64,000 nt of DNA from Archangium violaceum Cb vi76 (GCF_000733295.1 NZ_JPMI01000291.1:62001-126000); one strand, 5' to 3'. Positions 9,622 through 18,874 are shown, counted from the first letter of the stretch. Notes: generated from the letters alone by a model not told the origin. Translations and numbers: made by a program.

Positions 9622-10872
9622 ATGATTCGTGCCCGCCCCGTCCGCGTCGACCGCCCCGCCGACCTCGAGCCCGCCTTCCTGCGCATGGGGCTGCCCACGT
9701 CCGCCCGCGAGTACCTGCTGGAGAAGCTGCCCGCGCTGCACGTGCTGCTCACCGGCCTGGAGCGCGAGCAGGGCCGCTTCCTCGCCGGCCTCTTCTCCGC
9801 CTCCGAGGCTCCCGGGCGCGAGGAGTACCCCGGTTGGGTGGCGGGGGATCTGCGCGTACGGCCCGGCACGGGGCTGCTCTCCGGACGCAAGGAGCAGTTC
9901 GAGCGCGTGGTGGCCGCGGCGAAGGAGCGCCCGGAGCTGGCGGAACTGGCCGCGGCGCTGACGCGTGTGCTGGAGGCCTCGGCTCCTCCGGCCCCGCTGG
10001 TGCTGGGCTCGCGGACCTTCACCTTCGGAGCGCGCACCTACGTCATGGGCGTGGTGAACGTGACGCCGGACAGCTTCTCGGATGGTGGGCGGTACTTCGG
10101 TACCGAAGCCGCCGTGGCCCACGGGCTGCGGCTGGCCGAGGCGGGGGCGGATGTGCTGGATGTGGGCGGGGAGTCCACCCGGCCCGGCTCGCCGCCCGTG
10201 TCCGTCGAGGAGGAGGTGGCCCGTATCGTCCCCGTGCTCGAGGTGCTGCGGGCCCGCACGGACGTGCCCCTGTCCGTGGACACCACCAAGGCGGCCGTGG
10301 CCCGCGAGGCGCTGAAGGCCGGCGCGGTGCTCGTCAACGACATCAGCGGTTTCCATTTCGACCCCGAGCTGCCCCGCGTGACGGCCGAGGCGGGCGCGGC
10401 CTGTTGCCTCATGCACATCCAGGGCACGCCCCAGACGATGCAGAAGGACCCGCACTACGAGGACGTGGTGGACGAGGTGCTGGCCTACCTGGAGGAGGGC
10501 GTGGAGCGGGCCGTGGCGGCCGGCGTGCCGCGCGAACGTGTGCTGGTGGACCCGGGCATCGGCTTCGGCAAGACACTCGGGCACAACCTCTACCTGCTGC
10601 GGCGGCTGGACGAGCTGCGCGTGCTGGGACTGCCGCTGCTGCTGGGCACCAGCCGCAAGTCCTTCCTCGGGAAGCTCACGGGGGGCAAGCCGGCGGACGA
10701 GCGCCTGGCCGCGACGCTGGGCTCGGTGGCGGCCATGGCGGCGGCGGGGAACGCGGACTTCGTGCGCGTGCACGACGTGGCCGAGGTGAAGGACGCCCTC
10801 GCCGTGGCGGATGCCCTGCGGACGGCCCTCGACGGTGGCACCCTCTACCAGCCGGGAAAGGTGGGCGGGTGA
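9622..10872 (+). CDS. folP: Dihydropteroate synthase FolP with N-terminal extension
   Basis: It condenses p-aminobenzoate with dihydropterin pyrophosphate in folate synthesis; it is the sulfonamide target. The TIM-barrel domain starts near residue 138 with VMGVVNVTPDSFSDGGRY, followed by ADVLDVGGESTRPGS, PLSVDTTKAAVAREAL, VNDISGF, and near the end LLLGTSRKSFLGKLTGG. These cover both pterin and pABA loops. The protein has 416 residues against about 280 for most FolP. The first 130 residues are a separate helical domain (SAREYLLEKLPALHVLLTGL) of unknown function, as I recall for other deltaproteobacterial FolP. The order ftsH-folP-glmM is conserved in many bacteria. Confidence 0.93.
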   Translation: MIRARPVRVDRPADLEPAFLRMGLPTSAREYLLEKLPALHVLLTGLEREQGRFLAGLFSASEAPGREEYPGWVAGDLRVRPGTGLLSGRKEQFERVVAAAKERPELAELAAALTRVLEASAPPAPLVLGSRTFTFGARTYVMGVVNVTPDSFSDGGRYFGTEAAVAHGLRLAEAGADVLDVGGESTRPGSPPVSVEEEVARIVPVLEVLRARTDVPLSVDTTKAAVAREALKAGAVLVNDISGFHFDPELPRVTAEAGAACCLMHIQGTPQTMQKDPHYEDVVDEVLAYLEEGVERAVAAGVPRERVLVDPGIGFGKTLGHNLYLLRRLDELRVLGLPLLLGTSRKSFLGKLTGGKPADERLAATLGSVAAMAAAGNADFVRVHDVAEVKDALAVADALRTALDGGTLYQPGKVGG

Positions 10873-10905
10873 AGGAGATTCTCCCTCAGGGAGGATGTAT
10901 GAACC

Positions 10906-10934
10906 GGCCCGACCCACCACGGGGTGGGGCGGCC
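10906..10934 (+). terminator. Terminator-like hairpin after folP
   Basis: GGCCCGACCCACC and GGTGGGGCGGCC form an imperfect stem with an ACGG loop, 34 bases after the folP stop. There is no T-run. Confidence 0.4.
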
Positions 10935-11064
10935 TGATTGCCAGCAAGCTTGTCCAGGGGGCTTCTACTCCCTAGCTTCGGGCGCTGTGGAGGGCGGGGT
11001 ATAAGCCCTCGGCGTTGGCGGTCCGGCCTCATGGACGGCACAGGGAAAGGTGGAGCGGCACACT

Positions 11065-12459
11065 ATGGCCTACAGGATGAACATGCCCCCCAAGGAAGAG
11101 CGGGCCTCGCAGCGGCTTTTCGGCACGGACGGTGTCCGCGGCGTCGCCAACGTCTACCCGATGACGGCGGAAGTCGCGATGCAGCTGGGTCGTGCGCTCG
11201 CGCACCTCATCCGCAACGGGCCCCACCGGCACCGCGTCATCATCGGCAAGGACACCCGGTTGTCCGGCTACATGCTGGAGCAGGCCCTCGCGGCCGGCCT
11301 CACGTCCATGGGCGTGGACGTGGACCTGGTGGGTCCGCTGCCCACCCCGGGCATCGCCAACCTCACCACCTCGATGCGCGCGGACGCGGGCGCCGTCATC
11401 TCCGCCTCCCACAACCCGTACCAGGACAACGGCATCAAGTTCTTCTGGCGCGATGGCTTCAAGCTGCCGGACGAGACGGAGGCGAAGATTGAAGAGCTGG
11501 TGGCCAGCGGTGCCATCGACTCCATCCGCCCCACCGCGACCAAGATTGGCCGGGCCTTCCGCCTGGAGGACGCGCGCGGCCGCTACATCGTCTTCCTCAA
11601 GACGTGCTTCCCCCGCGAGCTGACCCTGGAGGGGATGACCATCGTCGTCGACTGCGCCAACGGCGCCGCCTACAAGACGGCCCCCGCGGTGCTCGAGGAG
11701 CTGGGCGCCAAGGTGATTGCCCTGGGCGTGCAGCCGGACGGCAAGAACATCAACCACAAGTGCGGCGCCCTCCACCCGGAGAACCTGTCGCGCGCCGTGG
11801 TGAAGCACGGGGCCCACCTGGGCATCGCCCTGGACGGCGACGCGGACCGCCTCATCGTCGTGGACGAGAAGGGCAACGTGGTGGATGGCGACGCCATCAT
11901 GGCCATCTGCACCGGCGAGCTCGTCACCCGCAAGGAGCTCAAGAAGAAGACGCTCGTCTCCACGGTGATGAGCAACATCGGCCTGGAGCGGGCGGTGTCG
12001 CGCTGGGGCGTGAAGGTGGTCCGCACCAAGGTGGGGGACCGCTACGTCGTCGAGGAGATGCGCAAGAACGGCTACAACATCGGTGGCGAGCAGAGCGGCC
12101 ACCTCATCTTCTCGGACCACACCACCACGGGCGATGGCACCCTGGCCGCGCTCCAGCTCCTGGCCGTCATGTGCCGCCAGCAGAAGCCGGTGAGCGAGCT
12201 GGCCTCCATCTTCGAGCCCGTGCCGCAGACGCTCGTCAACGTGGTGGTCAAGCAGAAGCGCGAGCTGGGCGAGTTGCCCACCGTGATGAAGGCCATCCAG
12301 GACGTGGAGAAGAAGCTGGGCAAGGACGGCCGGGTGCTGGTGCGCTTCTCCGGCACCGAGCCCAAGGCCCGCGTCCTCATCGAGGGCATCGACGCCACGC
12401 GCAACGAGCAGTATGCCCGGGAGATCGCCGAGGCGCTCTCCAAGGCGCTGAACGGTTGA
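11065..12459 (+). CDS. glmM: Phosphoglucosamine mutase GlmM
   Basis: It converts glucosamine-6-phosphate to glucosamine-1-phosphate for UDP-GlcNAc, hence peptidoglycan and [13 protein letters not shown] opens the fold. The phosphoserine loop is [17 protein letters not shown] (active Ser near residue 115), the metal loop is LDGDADR near 258, the sugar loop GGEQSGH, and the phosphate site [12 protein letters not shown] near the C-terminus. I choose the ATG at 11065 because AGGTGGAG ends 9 bases before it; other in-frame starts exist at 11050 and 11077. Its 464 residues are normal. cdaA and ybbR, often next to glmM, are not present here. Confidence 0.95.
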   Translation: MAYRMNMPPKEERASQRLFGTDGVRGVANVYPMTAEVAMQLGRALAHLIRNGPHRHRVIIGKDTRLSGYMLEQALAAGLTSMGVDVDLVGPLPTPGIANLTTSMRADAGAVISASHNPYQDNGIKFFWRDGFKLPDETEAKIEELVASGAIDSIRPTATKIGRAFRLEDARGRYIVFLKTCFPRELTLEGMTIVVDCANGAAYKTAPAVLEELGAKVIALGVQPDGKNINHKCGALHPENLSRAVVKHGAHLGIALDGDADRLIVVDEKGNVVDGDAIMAICTGELVTRKELKKKTLVSTVMSNIGLERAVSRWGVKVVRTKVGDRYVVEEMRKNGYNIGGEQSGHLIFSDHTTTGDGTLAALQLLAVMCRQQKPVSELASIFEPVPQTLVNVVVKQKRELGELPTVMKAIQDVEKKLGKDGRVLVRFSGTEPKARVLIEGIDATRNEQYAREIAEALSKALNG

Positions 12460-12543
12460 CTTCCGGTCTCGGGCCGCCAATAGAAGGGCGCGCACGGGCC
12501 GGAACGGACCAGGTTCCGGCCTGAAGCGCGAGGAGCGGCCGAG

Positions 12544-13269
12544 ATGGGACAGCGATTGGGTGTGAATGTGGACCACGTGGCCACGCTGCGTCAGGCGCGG
12601 CGGACCACGTATCCGGATCCGGTGACGGCGGCGGCCATGGCCGAGCTGGCCGGAGCCGGGCAGATCACCATCCACCTGCGCGAGGACCGGCGCCACATCC
12701 AGGAGCGCGACTTGCGCATCCTCCGGGAGACGGTCCAGACGCTGCTCAACCTGGAGATGGCCGCCACCCAGGAGATGGTGAAGATCGCCTACGAGCACAA
12801 GCCGGACGTGGTGACCCTGGTGCCCGAGCGGCGCGAGGAGCTCACCACCGAGGGCGGGCTCGACGTGGCCGGCCAGCGCGACCCCATCGCCAAAATCATC
12901 AAGAACCTCAAGGACGGGGAGATCACCGTCTCGCTGTTCATCGACCCGGACCTGGACCAGGTGCGCGCGTCGCACAAGGTGAACGCGGACCGGATCGAGC
13001 TGCACACCGGGCGCTACTGCGAGGCGCGCAACGAGCGCGAGCGGGCGCGGGAGTTGAGCCGGATCGTCGACGCGGCCAAGGCGGCGGCGCGGCTGGGCAT
13101 GAGCGTGGCCGCGGGCCACGGGCTCAACTACGACAACGTGCTGCCCATCGCGCGCATCCAGGAGATCGACGAGCTGAACATCGGTCATTCCCTCGTCGCC
13201 CGGGCGGTGCTGGTGGGCTTCGAGCGGGCGGTGCGGGAGATGGTCGAGCTGATGCGCAACCCGGGATAG
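12544..13269 (+). CDS. pdxJ: Pyridoxine 5'-phosphate synthase PdxJ
   Basis: It closes the pyridine ring of vitamin B6 from 1-deoxyxylulose-5-phosphate and aminoacetone-phosphate. [21 protein letters not shown] at the N-terminus, [35 protein letters not shown] and [11 protein letters not shown] are the classical motifs; 241 residues is standard. GAGGAG lies 8 bases before the ATG. It starts a tight operon pdxJ-acpS-nnrD-tsaE with gaps of 6 and 3 bases, then a 4-base overlap. The pdxJ-acpS pairing is widespread. Confidence 0.95.
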   Translation: MGQRLGVNVDHVATLRQARRTTYPDPVTAAAMAELAGAGQITIHLREDRRHIQERDLRILRETVQTLLNLEMAATQEMVKIAYEHKPDVVTLVPERREELTTEGGLDVAGQRDPIAKIIKNLKDGEITVSLFIDPDLDQVRASHKVNADRIELHTGRYCEARNERERARELSRIVDAAKAAARLGMSVAAGHGLNYDNVLPIARIQEIDELNIGHSLVARAVLVGFERAVREMVELMRNPG

Positions 13270-13275
13270 GGCGCC

Positions 13276-13653
13276 ATGGCAATCCTCGGCCTGGGGATGG
13301 ACATCTGCTCGGTGGAGCGCATCCAGCGGATTCTGGATGGGCCGCGCGCCGAGCGTTTCCTCGAGCGCGTGTACACGAAGGCCGAGCGGGCCCTGTGCGG
13401 TGCGCGGGCGGATGCCGCGAGCGCCTACGCGGCCCGCTTCGCGGCCAAGGAGGCCCTGGTGAAGGCGCTCGGTGCCCCGCCGGGCCTCACCTGGCAGGAC
13501 ATGGAAGTGGTGCGCGAGGGCGGCCCGCCCCGGTTCCGCCTTTCGGGGGTGGCGCTCGCGGAGATGGAGAAGCGGCGCGCGGAGGCCCTCCTCGCGCTCA
13601 CCCATGACGCCGGAGTCGCCGCCGCGACGGTGATTCTGCAAGACAGGAGCTGA
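13276..13653 (+). CDS. acpS: Holo-[acyl-carrier-protein] synthase AcpS
   Basis: It transfers 4'-phosphopantetheine from CoA to ACP, activating fatty acid synthesis. ILGLGMDICSVERIQRIL gives the Mg-binding Asp, and AARFAAKEALVKALG gives the second metal ligand Glu with the Lys. HDAGVAAATVILQ closes the fold. At 125 residues it is a typical group I PPTase; large group II PPTases for secondary metabolism look different. It is coupled to pdxJ and nnrD. Confidence 0.94.
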   Translation: MAILGLGMDICSVERIQRILDGPRAERFLERVYTKAERALCGARADAASAYAARFAAKEALVKALGAPPGLTWQDMEVVREGGPPRFRLSGVALAEMEKRRAEALLALTHDAGVAAATVILQDRS

Positions 13654-13656
13654 GCC

Positions 13657-15189
13657 ATGCGCCGTGTCCTCACCGCCGCCCGGATGCGCGCGGCCGACCA
13701 GTCCGCTGAAGCCCGTTTCAGCATGCCCTCGCCGCTGCTGATGGAGAACGCCGGCCGGTGGCTGGCGGACGCGGCGCGCGAGCTGGGTACCACCGCCTCG
13801 CGGTACGTGGTGGTGTGCGGGCCCGGCAACAACGGCGGGGATGGGCTGGTGGCGGCGCGCTTCCTCCACATCTCCGGCCTGCGCGTGACGGTGGTGCTGG
13901 TGGGAGACCGGGCGAAGCTGACGCCCGAGTCCCAGCGCAACCTGCACGCGTTGGAGCCGTACGGGCTCCATCAGCCCCAGCCGCTCGGCAAGGTGGAGGC
14001 GAGGGCGGGGGACGTGGTGGTGGATGCGCTCTTCGGCACGGGGCTCACCCGGGCCCCGGCCGGGGAGTTCGCCGAGGCCATCCAGCACATGCTCCGCTGG
14101 CGCGCGGCCGGAGCGAAGGTGGTGGCCGCGGACATCCCCTCGGGGCTGCACACGGACACCGGAGAGCCCTTCACCCCCTGCGTGGAGGCGGACGTCACCG
14201 TCACCTTCGGCTTCTACAAGCAGGGACAGGTGCTGGAGCCCGGCGCCACCCTGTGCGGTGACCTGCGGTGCGTGGACATCGGCATTCCTCCCGAGGCCGC
14301 CACTCCCCAGGAGGGCCGGGAACTGTTCCTCGTCGAGGAGGCGGATGCGCGAGGGGCCATCGCTCCGCGCCGCTCGGACACGCACAAGGGAAGTTACGGG
14401 CACGTGCTGGTGGTGGCCGGCAGCCACGGAAAGTCCGGCGCGGCGGCCATGTCCGCCCTGGGTGCGCTGCGCGGTGGCGCGGGGCTCGTCACCGTAGCCA
14501 CCCGCTCCGAGGTGGTGGAGCCGGTGCTCGGACACGCGCCCGAGGTCATGGGCTGGCCCCTGGAGAACCGTGGGCCGCTCGGCATGGCGGACCTGGAGCC
14601 CCTGCTGGAGGCGGCGGAGAAGAAGGACGTGCTCGTCATCGGCCCGGGCATCCCCCGCGGCGACGAGACGGTGAAGCTGCTGGGCGAGCTGCTCTCCCGC
14701 GTGGATGTGCCCGCCGTGCTGGACGCGGACGCGCTCAACGCCGTCGCCACCGACCTGGAGGTGCTCCGCCGGGCGAAGGGGCCGCTGGTGCTCACCCCGC
14801 ACCCGGGGGAGATGTCTCGCCTCACCGGTGTGCCCACGAAGGACCTGCAGAAGGCCCGGGTGGAGGTGTCCCGGGACTTCGCGCGCACCCACGAGGTGAC
14901 ACTGGTCCTCAAGGGCGCGCGGACGCTCATCGCGCACCACGATGGCACCGTGTACGTCAACCCCACGGGGAACCCCGGCATGGCCACCGGGGGCATGGGT
15001 GACGTGCTGAGCGGTGTGCTGGGCGCGCTGCTGGCGCAGGGCCTGAAGCTTCCCGAGGCCGCGTGGACGGGCGTGTACGCGCACGGGTTGTCGGCGGACC
15101 TGATGGTGGCCCGGCGCGGGCGGATGGGGCTGATCGCCACGGACGTGGCCAAGGGGATGTGCAACGTGTGGACGAGGTGGAACCGATGA
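13657..15189 (+). CDS. nnrD: Bifunctional NAD(P)H-hydrate epimerase / ADP-dependent dehydratase
   Basis: It repairs hydrated NADH/NADPH: the N-terminal YjeF-type domain (residues 1-215) epimerises NAD(P)HX and the C-terminal ribokinase-like domain (about 225-510) dehydrates it. Visible motifs are MPSPLLMENAG, VVCGPGNNGGDGLVAARFL and VVDALFGTGL in the first half, and HKGSYGHVLVVAGS, VIGPGI, VLDADALNA, LTPHPGEMSRL and PGMATGGMGDVLSG in the second. Length 510 is normal for the fused form. Its last four bases overlap the tsaE start (ATGA). Confidence 0.94.
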   Translation: MRRVLTAARMRAADQSAEARFSMPSPLLMENAGRWLADAARELGTTASRYVVVCGPGNNGGDGLVAARFLHISGLRVTVVLVGDRAKLTPESQRNLHALEPYGLHQPQPLGKVEARAGDVVVDALFGTGLTRAPAGEFAEAIQHMLRWRAAGAKVVAADIPSGLHTDTGEPFTPCVEADVTVTFGFYKQGQVLEPGATLCGDLRCVDIGIPPEAATPQEGRELFLVEEADARGAIAPRRSDTHKGSYGHVLVVAGSHGKSGAAAMSALGALRGGAGLVTVATRSEVVEPVLGHAPEVMGWPLENRGPLGMADLEPLLEAAEKKDVLVIGPGIPRGDETVKLLGELLSRVDVPAVLDADALNAVATDLEVLRRAKGPLVLTPHPGEMSRLTGVPTKDLQKARVEVSRDFARTHEVTLVLKGARTLIAHHDGTVYVNPTGNPGMATGGMGDVLSGVLGALLAQGLKLPEAAWTGVYAHGLSADLMVARRGRMGLIATDVAKGMCNVWTRWNR

Positions 15190-15671
15190 GCACGCCCACC
15201 CTGAGCCGCACGGTGCTGTCGAGCTCGCCCGAGGAAACGCACCGCCTGGGCCTGAAGCTCGGGCAGGTGCTCCAGCCGGGAGACTTCGTGGGGCTGGTGG
15301 GCGACCTGGGCGCGGGCAAGACGCACCTGGTGCGCGGCGTGGCCGAGGGCGCGGGAGTCTCCCGCTCGGAGGTGGCGAGCCCCACCTTCGCCATCGTCTA
15401 CCCGTACCGGGGCCGGCTGCCGCTGTACCACGCGGACCTCTACCGGCTGGCCGACTACGACGAGCTGTACGCCACGGGCTTCCTGGATCTGGTGGGCGGG
15501 GACGGGGCGGTGCTGGTCGAGTGGCTGGACAGGATTCCCCAAGCCGCGCCCCGCGAGTTCCTGCGCATCACCCTCCGGGACGCGGGCGAGGACTCCCGCG
15601 AGCTGGTGGCCGAGGCCTGGGGTCCCCGGCCCGCGGAGCTGCTGAAGGCCTGGCTGCCCACGAATCGCTGA
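15186..15671 (+). CDS. tsaE: tRNA threonylcarbamoyladenosine ATPase TsaE
   Basis: The ATPase partner of TsaB/TsaD in t6A37 tRNA modification. Walker A is GDLGAGKTHLVRG, then VASPTFAIVYPY, LPLYHADLYRLADYDELYATGF and VLVEWLDRIPQAAP, all typical of TsaE. With the ATG at 15186, which overlaps the nnrD stop, the protein has 161 residues, the expected size; longer starts upstream are out of proportion. The nnrD-tsaE pairing is common in bacteria. A REP-like palindrome follows the stop after 20 bases. Confidence 0.93.
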   Translation: MSTPTLSRTVLSSSPEETHRLGLKLGQVLQPGDFVGLVGDLGAGKTHLVRGVAEGAGVSRSEVASPTFAIVYPYRGRLPLYHADLYRLADYDELYATGFLDLVGGDGAVLVEWLDRIPQAAPREFLRITLRDAGEDSRELVAEAWGPRPAELLKAWLPTNR

Positions 15672-15690
15672 GTGGAGAACATCGTAAGGC

Positions 15691-15725
15691 CCCCTCTCCC
15701 CCTGGGAGAGGGCTGGGGTGAGGGT
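15691..15725 (+). repeat. REP-like palindrome, copy A
   Basis: CCCTCTCCC-CC-TGGGAGAGGG followed by GGGGTGAGGGT. It starts 20 bases after the tsaE stop. The same unit occurs at 63225-63259 and, reversed, at 35000-35038. Confidence 0.7.
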
Positions 15726-15778
15726 CGTCCCCCCGCTCGCAGTCCCCCCAGGGTCCCTCCGGGTCTATCCTGGGCCCC

Positions 15779-16204
15779 ATGAACCTCTCCCACACCGTGA
15801 AGTGGTTCCTGCTCGTCCCTCTCATCAGCGTGGTGCTCGCGGGGTGTGGCGCCTTCGAGCCACCGCCTCCGTCCTATCCCCACGCCACCGTCACCTTCGA
15901 CGTGACGGTCCCCGCGGACACCCCGTCCAACGTGGTCGTCACCGTGGTGGGCTCGAATCCGTCGCTCGGAGGCGGTGCGGCTCCGGGATTCCATCTGCGC
16001 CGTCAGGAGTCGCACTACACGGGCTCGGTGCGCCTCCCGGTGGGCGAGGAGATCTCCTTCGAGCTCTGGGTGGACGAAGCGTGGCGCCCCGAGCTCTCCG
16101 CGGAGGGCGCACCGGTGCCTCGCCACTCCTTCCAGGTGGAGGGGGACATGACGGTGACCGCGACCGTGGAGCGCTGGGGCGAGCCCGGTCTGGGGCCTCG
16201 GTGA
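15779..16204 (+). CDS. Small lipoprotein with possible CBM20-like domain
   Basis: A 141-residue protein with a signal peptide and lipobox VVLAGC (Cys near residue 23). The mature part contains NVVVTVVGSNPSLGGG, then a Leu/Arg strand, YTGSVRLPVGEEISFELWVD and MTVTATVERWG. This resembles the start of starch-binding CBM20 domains (VVGs-ipeLG-W, then LP-g-eyK), though the tryptophan after LG is replaced. It is therefore a beta-sandwich guess, not a firm assignment. It lies alone between a REP element and the next lipoprotein; function unknown. Confidence 0.65.
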   Translation: MNLSHTVKWFLLVPLISVVLAGCGAFEPPPPSYPHATVTFDVTVPADTPSNVVVTVVGSNPSLGGGAAPGFHLRRQESHYTGSVRLPVGEEISFELWVDEAWRPELSAEGAPVPRHSFQVEGDMTVTATVERWGEPGLGPR

Positions 16205-16395
16205 AGTTCCTCTTCCCGCGGCGTCGAGGCCGCTCCTGGACGCGCAGTCTCTGTCGTCCGGGAGATCTCCACCTGGAGCGTGGGTAGACCTGGGAATCGC
16301 GACAAAGCCCGCAGACGCGGATTGTCCGTCATCCCTCGGGGGTATAAAAGCCGCGCTGCCCGATCAGGCGGGCCTCGAACGTGGAGGCAAGGTCG

Positions 16396-16742
16396 ATGAA
16401 GCTTCTTGGACGCATCGCGGGAGTGTTGTGCTGGGCGGCGCTGGTGGGCTGTGGCGTAGAGGAGCCGGTCACCGAGTACGTGGAGGACACGGGCACGCAG
16501 CAGCTCCCGGTCACGTGCCCGCAGCTGGTGCCCCCGGGCCCGGCTTCTGCGAGTTCGGCACGATCGTTCCGGTCTACGACGGCAAGTGCATCGTCTCGTA
16601 CCGCTGTGAGACGCAGACGGCCGACATCGCCCCTGGCACGTGCCCGGAGCTGGTGCCCCCGGGCCCCGGCTTCTGCGAGTTCGGCACGATCGTGCCGGTC
16701 TACGACAGCAACAAGTGCATCGTGTCGTACCGCTGCATCTGA
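16396..16742 (+). pseudogene. Cys-repeat lipoprotein gene with single-base frameshift
   Basis: The ATG at 16396 opens MKLLGRIAG with lipobox AALVGC. The encoded repeat TCPxLVPPGPGFCEFGTIVPVYD...KCIVSYRC occurs twice, but copy 1 reads GGGCCCGG at 16537-16543 where copy 2 has GGGCCCCGG at 16661-16669. One missing C throws the frame; the rest of copy 1 and all of copy 2 lie in the +1 frame and end in SYRCI at 16742. Restoring the base gives a roughly 115-residue secreted protein with two four-Cys modules. Either a true frameshift, a slippage-prone tract or a sequencing error. A promoter-like TATAAA sits at 16343. Confidence 0.7.
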
Positions 16743-16756
16743 TGCACCCGGCGGCA

Positions 16757-16781
16757 CCCGCCCATCGTTGTGATGGGCGGG
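16757..16781. terminator. Bidirectional terminator hairpin between convergent genes
   Basis: CCCGCCCATC (16757-16766) and GATGGGCGGG (16772-16781) form a perfect 10-bp stem with loop GTTGT. It lies between the stop of the Cys-repeat gene and the stop of the convergent lipoprotein gene. Confidence 0.65.
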
Positions 16782-16788
16782 CCACCGC

Positions 16789-17952
16789 TCAGTAGACGGC
16801 GAGCCCCACCGACCACGAGCTGATGAAGTCGCGGGTGTTCGGGGTGGCGGTGGGCAGCCAGTCCTGGGTCCAGCGGAAGGTGAGCCCCAGGCGCGTGGCG
16901 ATCTCGAACTCGGCGAGCGCGCCGAAGGCGACATAGGGCCGCGCGCCACTCGTGGTGGGCAGGCCCCCGCCCGCCGAGGCGGACCACGACTGCCCACCGC
17001 CGACGAAGGGGCCCAGGTGCAGGCGCCACAGGTTGATGGGGTACCACTGGGCCTCCAGGCCGAGGCGCACGTTGTAGAAGCTGCCGCCGTTGAAGTCTCC
17101 GGTCTGCAGGCGGGTGTCGGTGAGCAGACCGAACTGCTTCACGGGGTAGTAGCCGAGTGCGAAGCGGAAACCGAGGCTTCGCGGGTTCTGGCCGCCGGGC
17201 AACGCGAGCCGATCGTCGCCGGCGCCGAACTGGTACGAGAAGCCCTTGCGATTGAGCGGCGCGGCCCCGCGCAGCCACATGCCAGCGCCCTCGCGGCCCG
17301 ACAGCGTGGCCCGCTCGACATCCCTCAAGTGCTCGGGGGTGAGCTCATCGAGCCGGACGGTGCTCTGGCCTCCGTGGCGGTGCCAGAGGTGCACCGGGTG
17401 CTGCGGATGCACGGCGACCGAGCCCTCGTAGCGGGCACCCTCGGTGGCGGCGAGCGCGATGCCGACCACGACACCCACGGCGATGACCACCACGATGGCC
17501 TCGCCCACGTTGCCGATGTTTCCAGAGCCTCCGCCTCCTCCGGACGAGCTGTTCCCGACCGAGCCGCCGCTGGACACGCCTCCGGAGACGGGCGACGCAT
17601 CGTGGACGGAGGACCGCGTGTAGACGGGCGGATCGTAATAGGGGGTGCCGAAGTCGATGTAGAAGTCGGGGATCCAATAGCCATGCAGGCCCATCGAATA
17701 TCCCGGTGGCGGCGGCCCCTCCTGGGGGGGATACCAGGGCCCGGCCGGCTCCGGCTCCGAGTCCGTGGTGAACTGCTGCACGGCATACACGTTCTGGCCG
17801 CGCGTCTGCGGAGGCTCGCGCACGAGCCGCTCCAACTCCGTGCGCTGAACCTCGTAGTAGTGGCCGAGGCACCCGCTCGTCAGCACCGCGATGAGGGTGG
17901 TGAGTGCCTGCAGCCGCAGATGGACCGGAATCGGGATACGTCTCGTGCTCAT
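16789..17952 (-). CDS. Lipoprotein with Gly/Ser linker and beta-barrel-like C-terminus
   Basis: A 387-residue protein with lipobox AVLTSGC (Cys near residue 28). It has a Tyr/Pro-rich stretch (residues 70-115), a Gly/Ser run (about 122-145), then a hydrophobic segment NVGEAIVVVIAVGVVVGIAL near 150 that could cross a membrane. The last 170 residues (LGFRFALGYYPVKQFGLLTDT through SWSVGLAVY) alternate like outer-membrane beta strands and end in an aromatic residue. It probably sits in the outer membrane; no enzyme motif is visible. I do not recognise a named family. Confidence 0.7.
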   Translation of the reverse strand: MSTRRIPIPVHLRLQALTTLIAVLTSGCLGHYYEVQRTELERLVREPPQTRGQNVYAVQQFTTDSEPEPAGPWYPPQEGPPPPGYSMGLHGYWIPDFYIDFGTPYYDPPVYTRSSVHDASPVSGGVSSGGSVGNSSSGGGGGSGNIGNVGEAIVVVIAVGVVVGIALAATEGARYEGSVAVHPQHPVHLWHRHGGQSTVRLDELTPEHLRDVERATLSGREGAGMWLRGAAPLNRKGFSYQFGAGDDRLALPGGQNPRSLGFRFALGYYPVKQFGLLTDTRLQTGDFNGGSFYNVRLGLEAQWYPINLWRLHLGPFVGGGQSWSASAGGGLPTTSGARPYVAFGALAEFEIATRLGLTFRWTQDWLPTATPNTRDFISSWSVGLAVY

Positions 17953-18034
17953 GCGCCGCTCCTACCGGGTGCTCCGGATCATGCCGGAGCCAGCATAGGA
18001 CGGACGAACTCGCGATTCATTCAACTCCGGATAA

Positions 18035-18874
18035 TCAGGGCGTCCGGGAGCACAGGTCCTGCACCTTCCAGCGGTGCAGCACGAGGCCATTGTCCACGCC
18101 GACGATGTTCTCCTCGTCGATGACGTGCCAGTGGTCCTCGCCCGAGAGCTGCTCGCTGGCGAGCACGAACTGCTCCAGCTGGGTGCCCGGCTGGGGCGCC
18201 CCCACGTGCGCGCGGTGCGGACGCCTGCCCGTCTCGGGCGCCGTGTCCGACAGGAAGAGCGTGCGGTTGCGCCGCGTGGCCACCATCACGTCCCCGTTCG
18301 TCACCAGGAAGTTCATCGACGAGCGCGTCTCTCCCGGCTCGTCGGTGATGGCGGACACCAGCCCCATCGTCTCCGCCAGCGCGCAGGCCACCTTCTCCAC
18401 GCACGAGGGCCCCTCCAGCGACTGCTGCTTCGCCAGCCGCGTGAGGAAGAGATAGAAGCAGCGCTCGGAGTCCGTGGCGCCCTGGATGTGCGCGAGCAGA
18501 TCCGGGCGGATGAGCGACTCCACCTCCGCCTGGTGCCGCGCGAAGTTCCTCAGCGTGCCGTTGTGCACGAAGCACCAGCGGCCGTGGAGGAAGGGGTGCG
18601 CGTTGCGCTTCTCCACCTTGCCCACCGAGGCCAGGCGCAGGTGCGCGACGACCGTCCGGGAGGACACCCGGCTGCTCACCCGCTCGAAGTCAGGGTCGCA
18701 GTACGCCGGTCCCAGCCCGTGCGCGACGAGCGGGTGGGTGCCTTCTTCGTAGGAGGCAATCCCCCAGCCATCCTTGTGCTCCCTCGACTGCTGCACGAGG
18801 GAGTTCTTCTCCGTCACGAGGGAAGGATGGACAGCCACGGGGACGGTAGAGCGAAAGCCAAAGAGACGGCACAT
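18035..18874 (-). CDS. Class II glutamine amidotransferase (YafJ-like)
   Basis: The start is chosen at the ATG at 18874 so that the catalytic cysteine is residue 2 (MCRLFGFRS), as needed for an N-terminal nucleophile hydrolase. Further motifs are REHKDGWGIASY, VVAHLRLASVGKVEKRNAHPF, WCFVHNGTL, and VASEQLSGEDHWHVIDEENIV near the end, as in the YafJ/DUG3-type family. It is predicted to release ammonia from glutamine or gamma-glutamyl compounds. At 279 residues there is no synthase domain. It follows hutI on the same strand after 71 bases, so a link with glutamate made from histidine is possible (inference). Confidence 0.85.
   Translation of the reverse strand: MCRLFGFRSTVPVAVHPSLVTEKNSLVQQSREHKDGWGIASYEEGTHPLVAHGLGPAYCDPDFERVSSRVSSRTVVAHLRLASVGKVEKRNAHPFLHGRWCFVHNGTLRNFARHQAEVESLIRPDLLAHIQGATDSERCFYLFLTRLAKQQSLEGPSCVEKVACALAETMGLVSAITDEPGETRSSMNFLVTNGDVMVATRRNRTLFLSDTAPETGRRPHRAHVGAPQPGTQLEQFVLASEQLSGEDHWHVIDEENIVGVDNGLVLHRWKVQDLCSRTP

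Noticed and set aside
11029-15084. 1351-codon minus-strand frame opposite glmM-pdxJ-acpS-nnrD
   Set aside because: Covers five well-identified plus-strand genes and shows shadow composition only.
16343-16348. TATAAA as -10 of a promoter for the Cys-repeat lipoprotein
   Set aside because: The best upstream -35 (TTGTCC at 16322) leaves a 15-base spacer; plausible but not strong enough to list as a feature.
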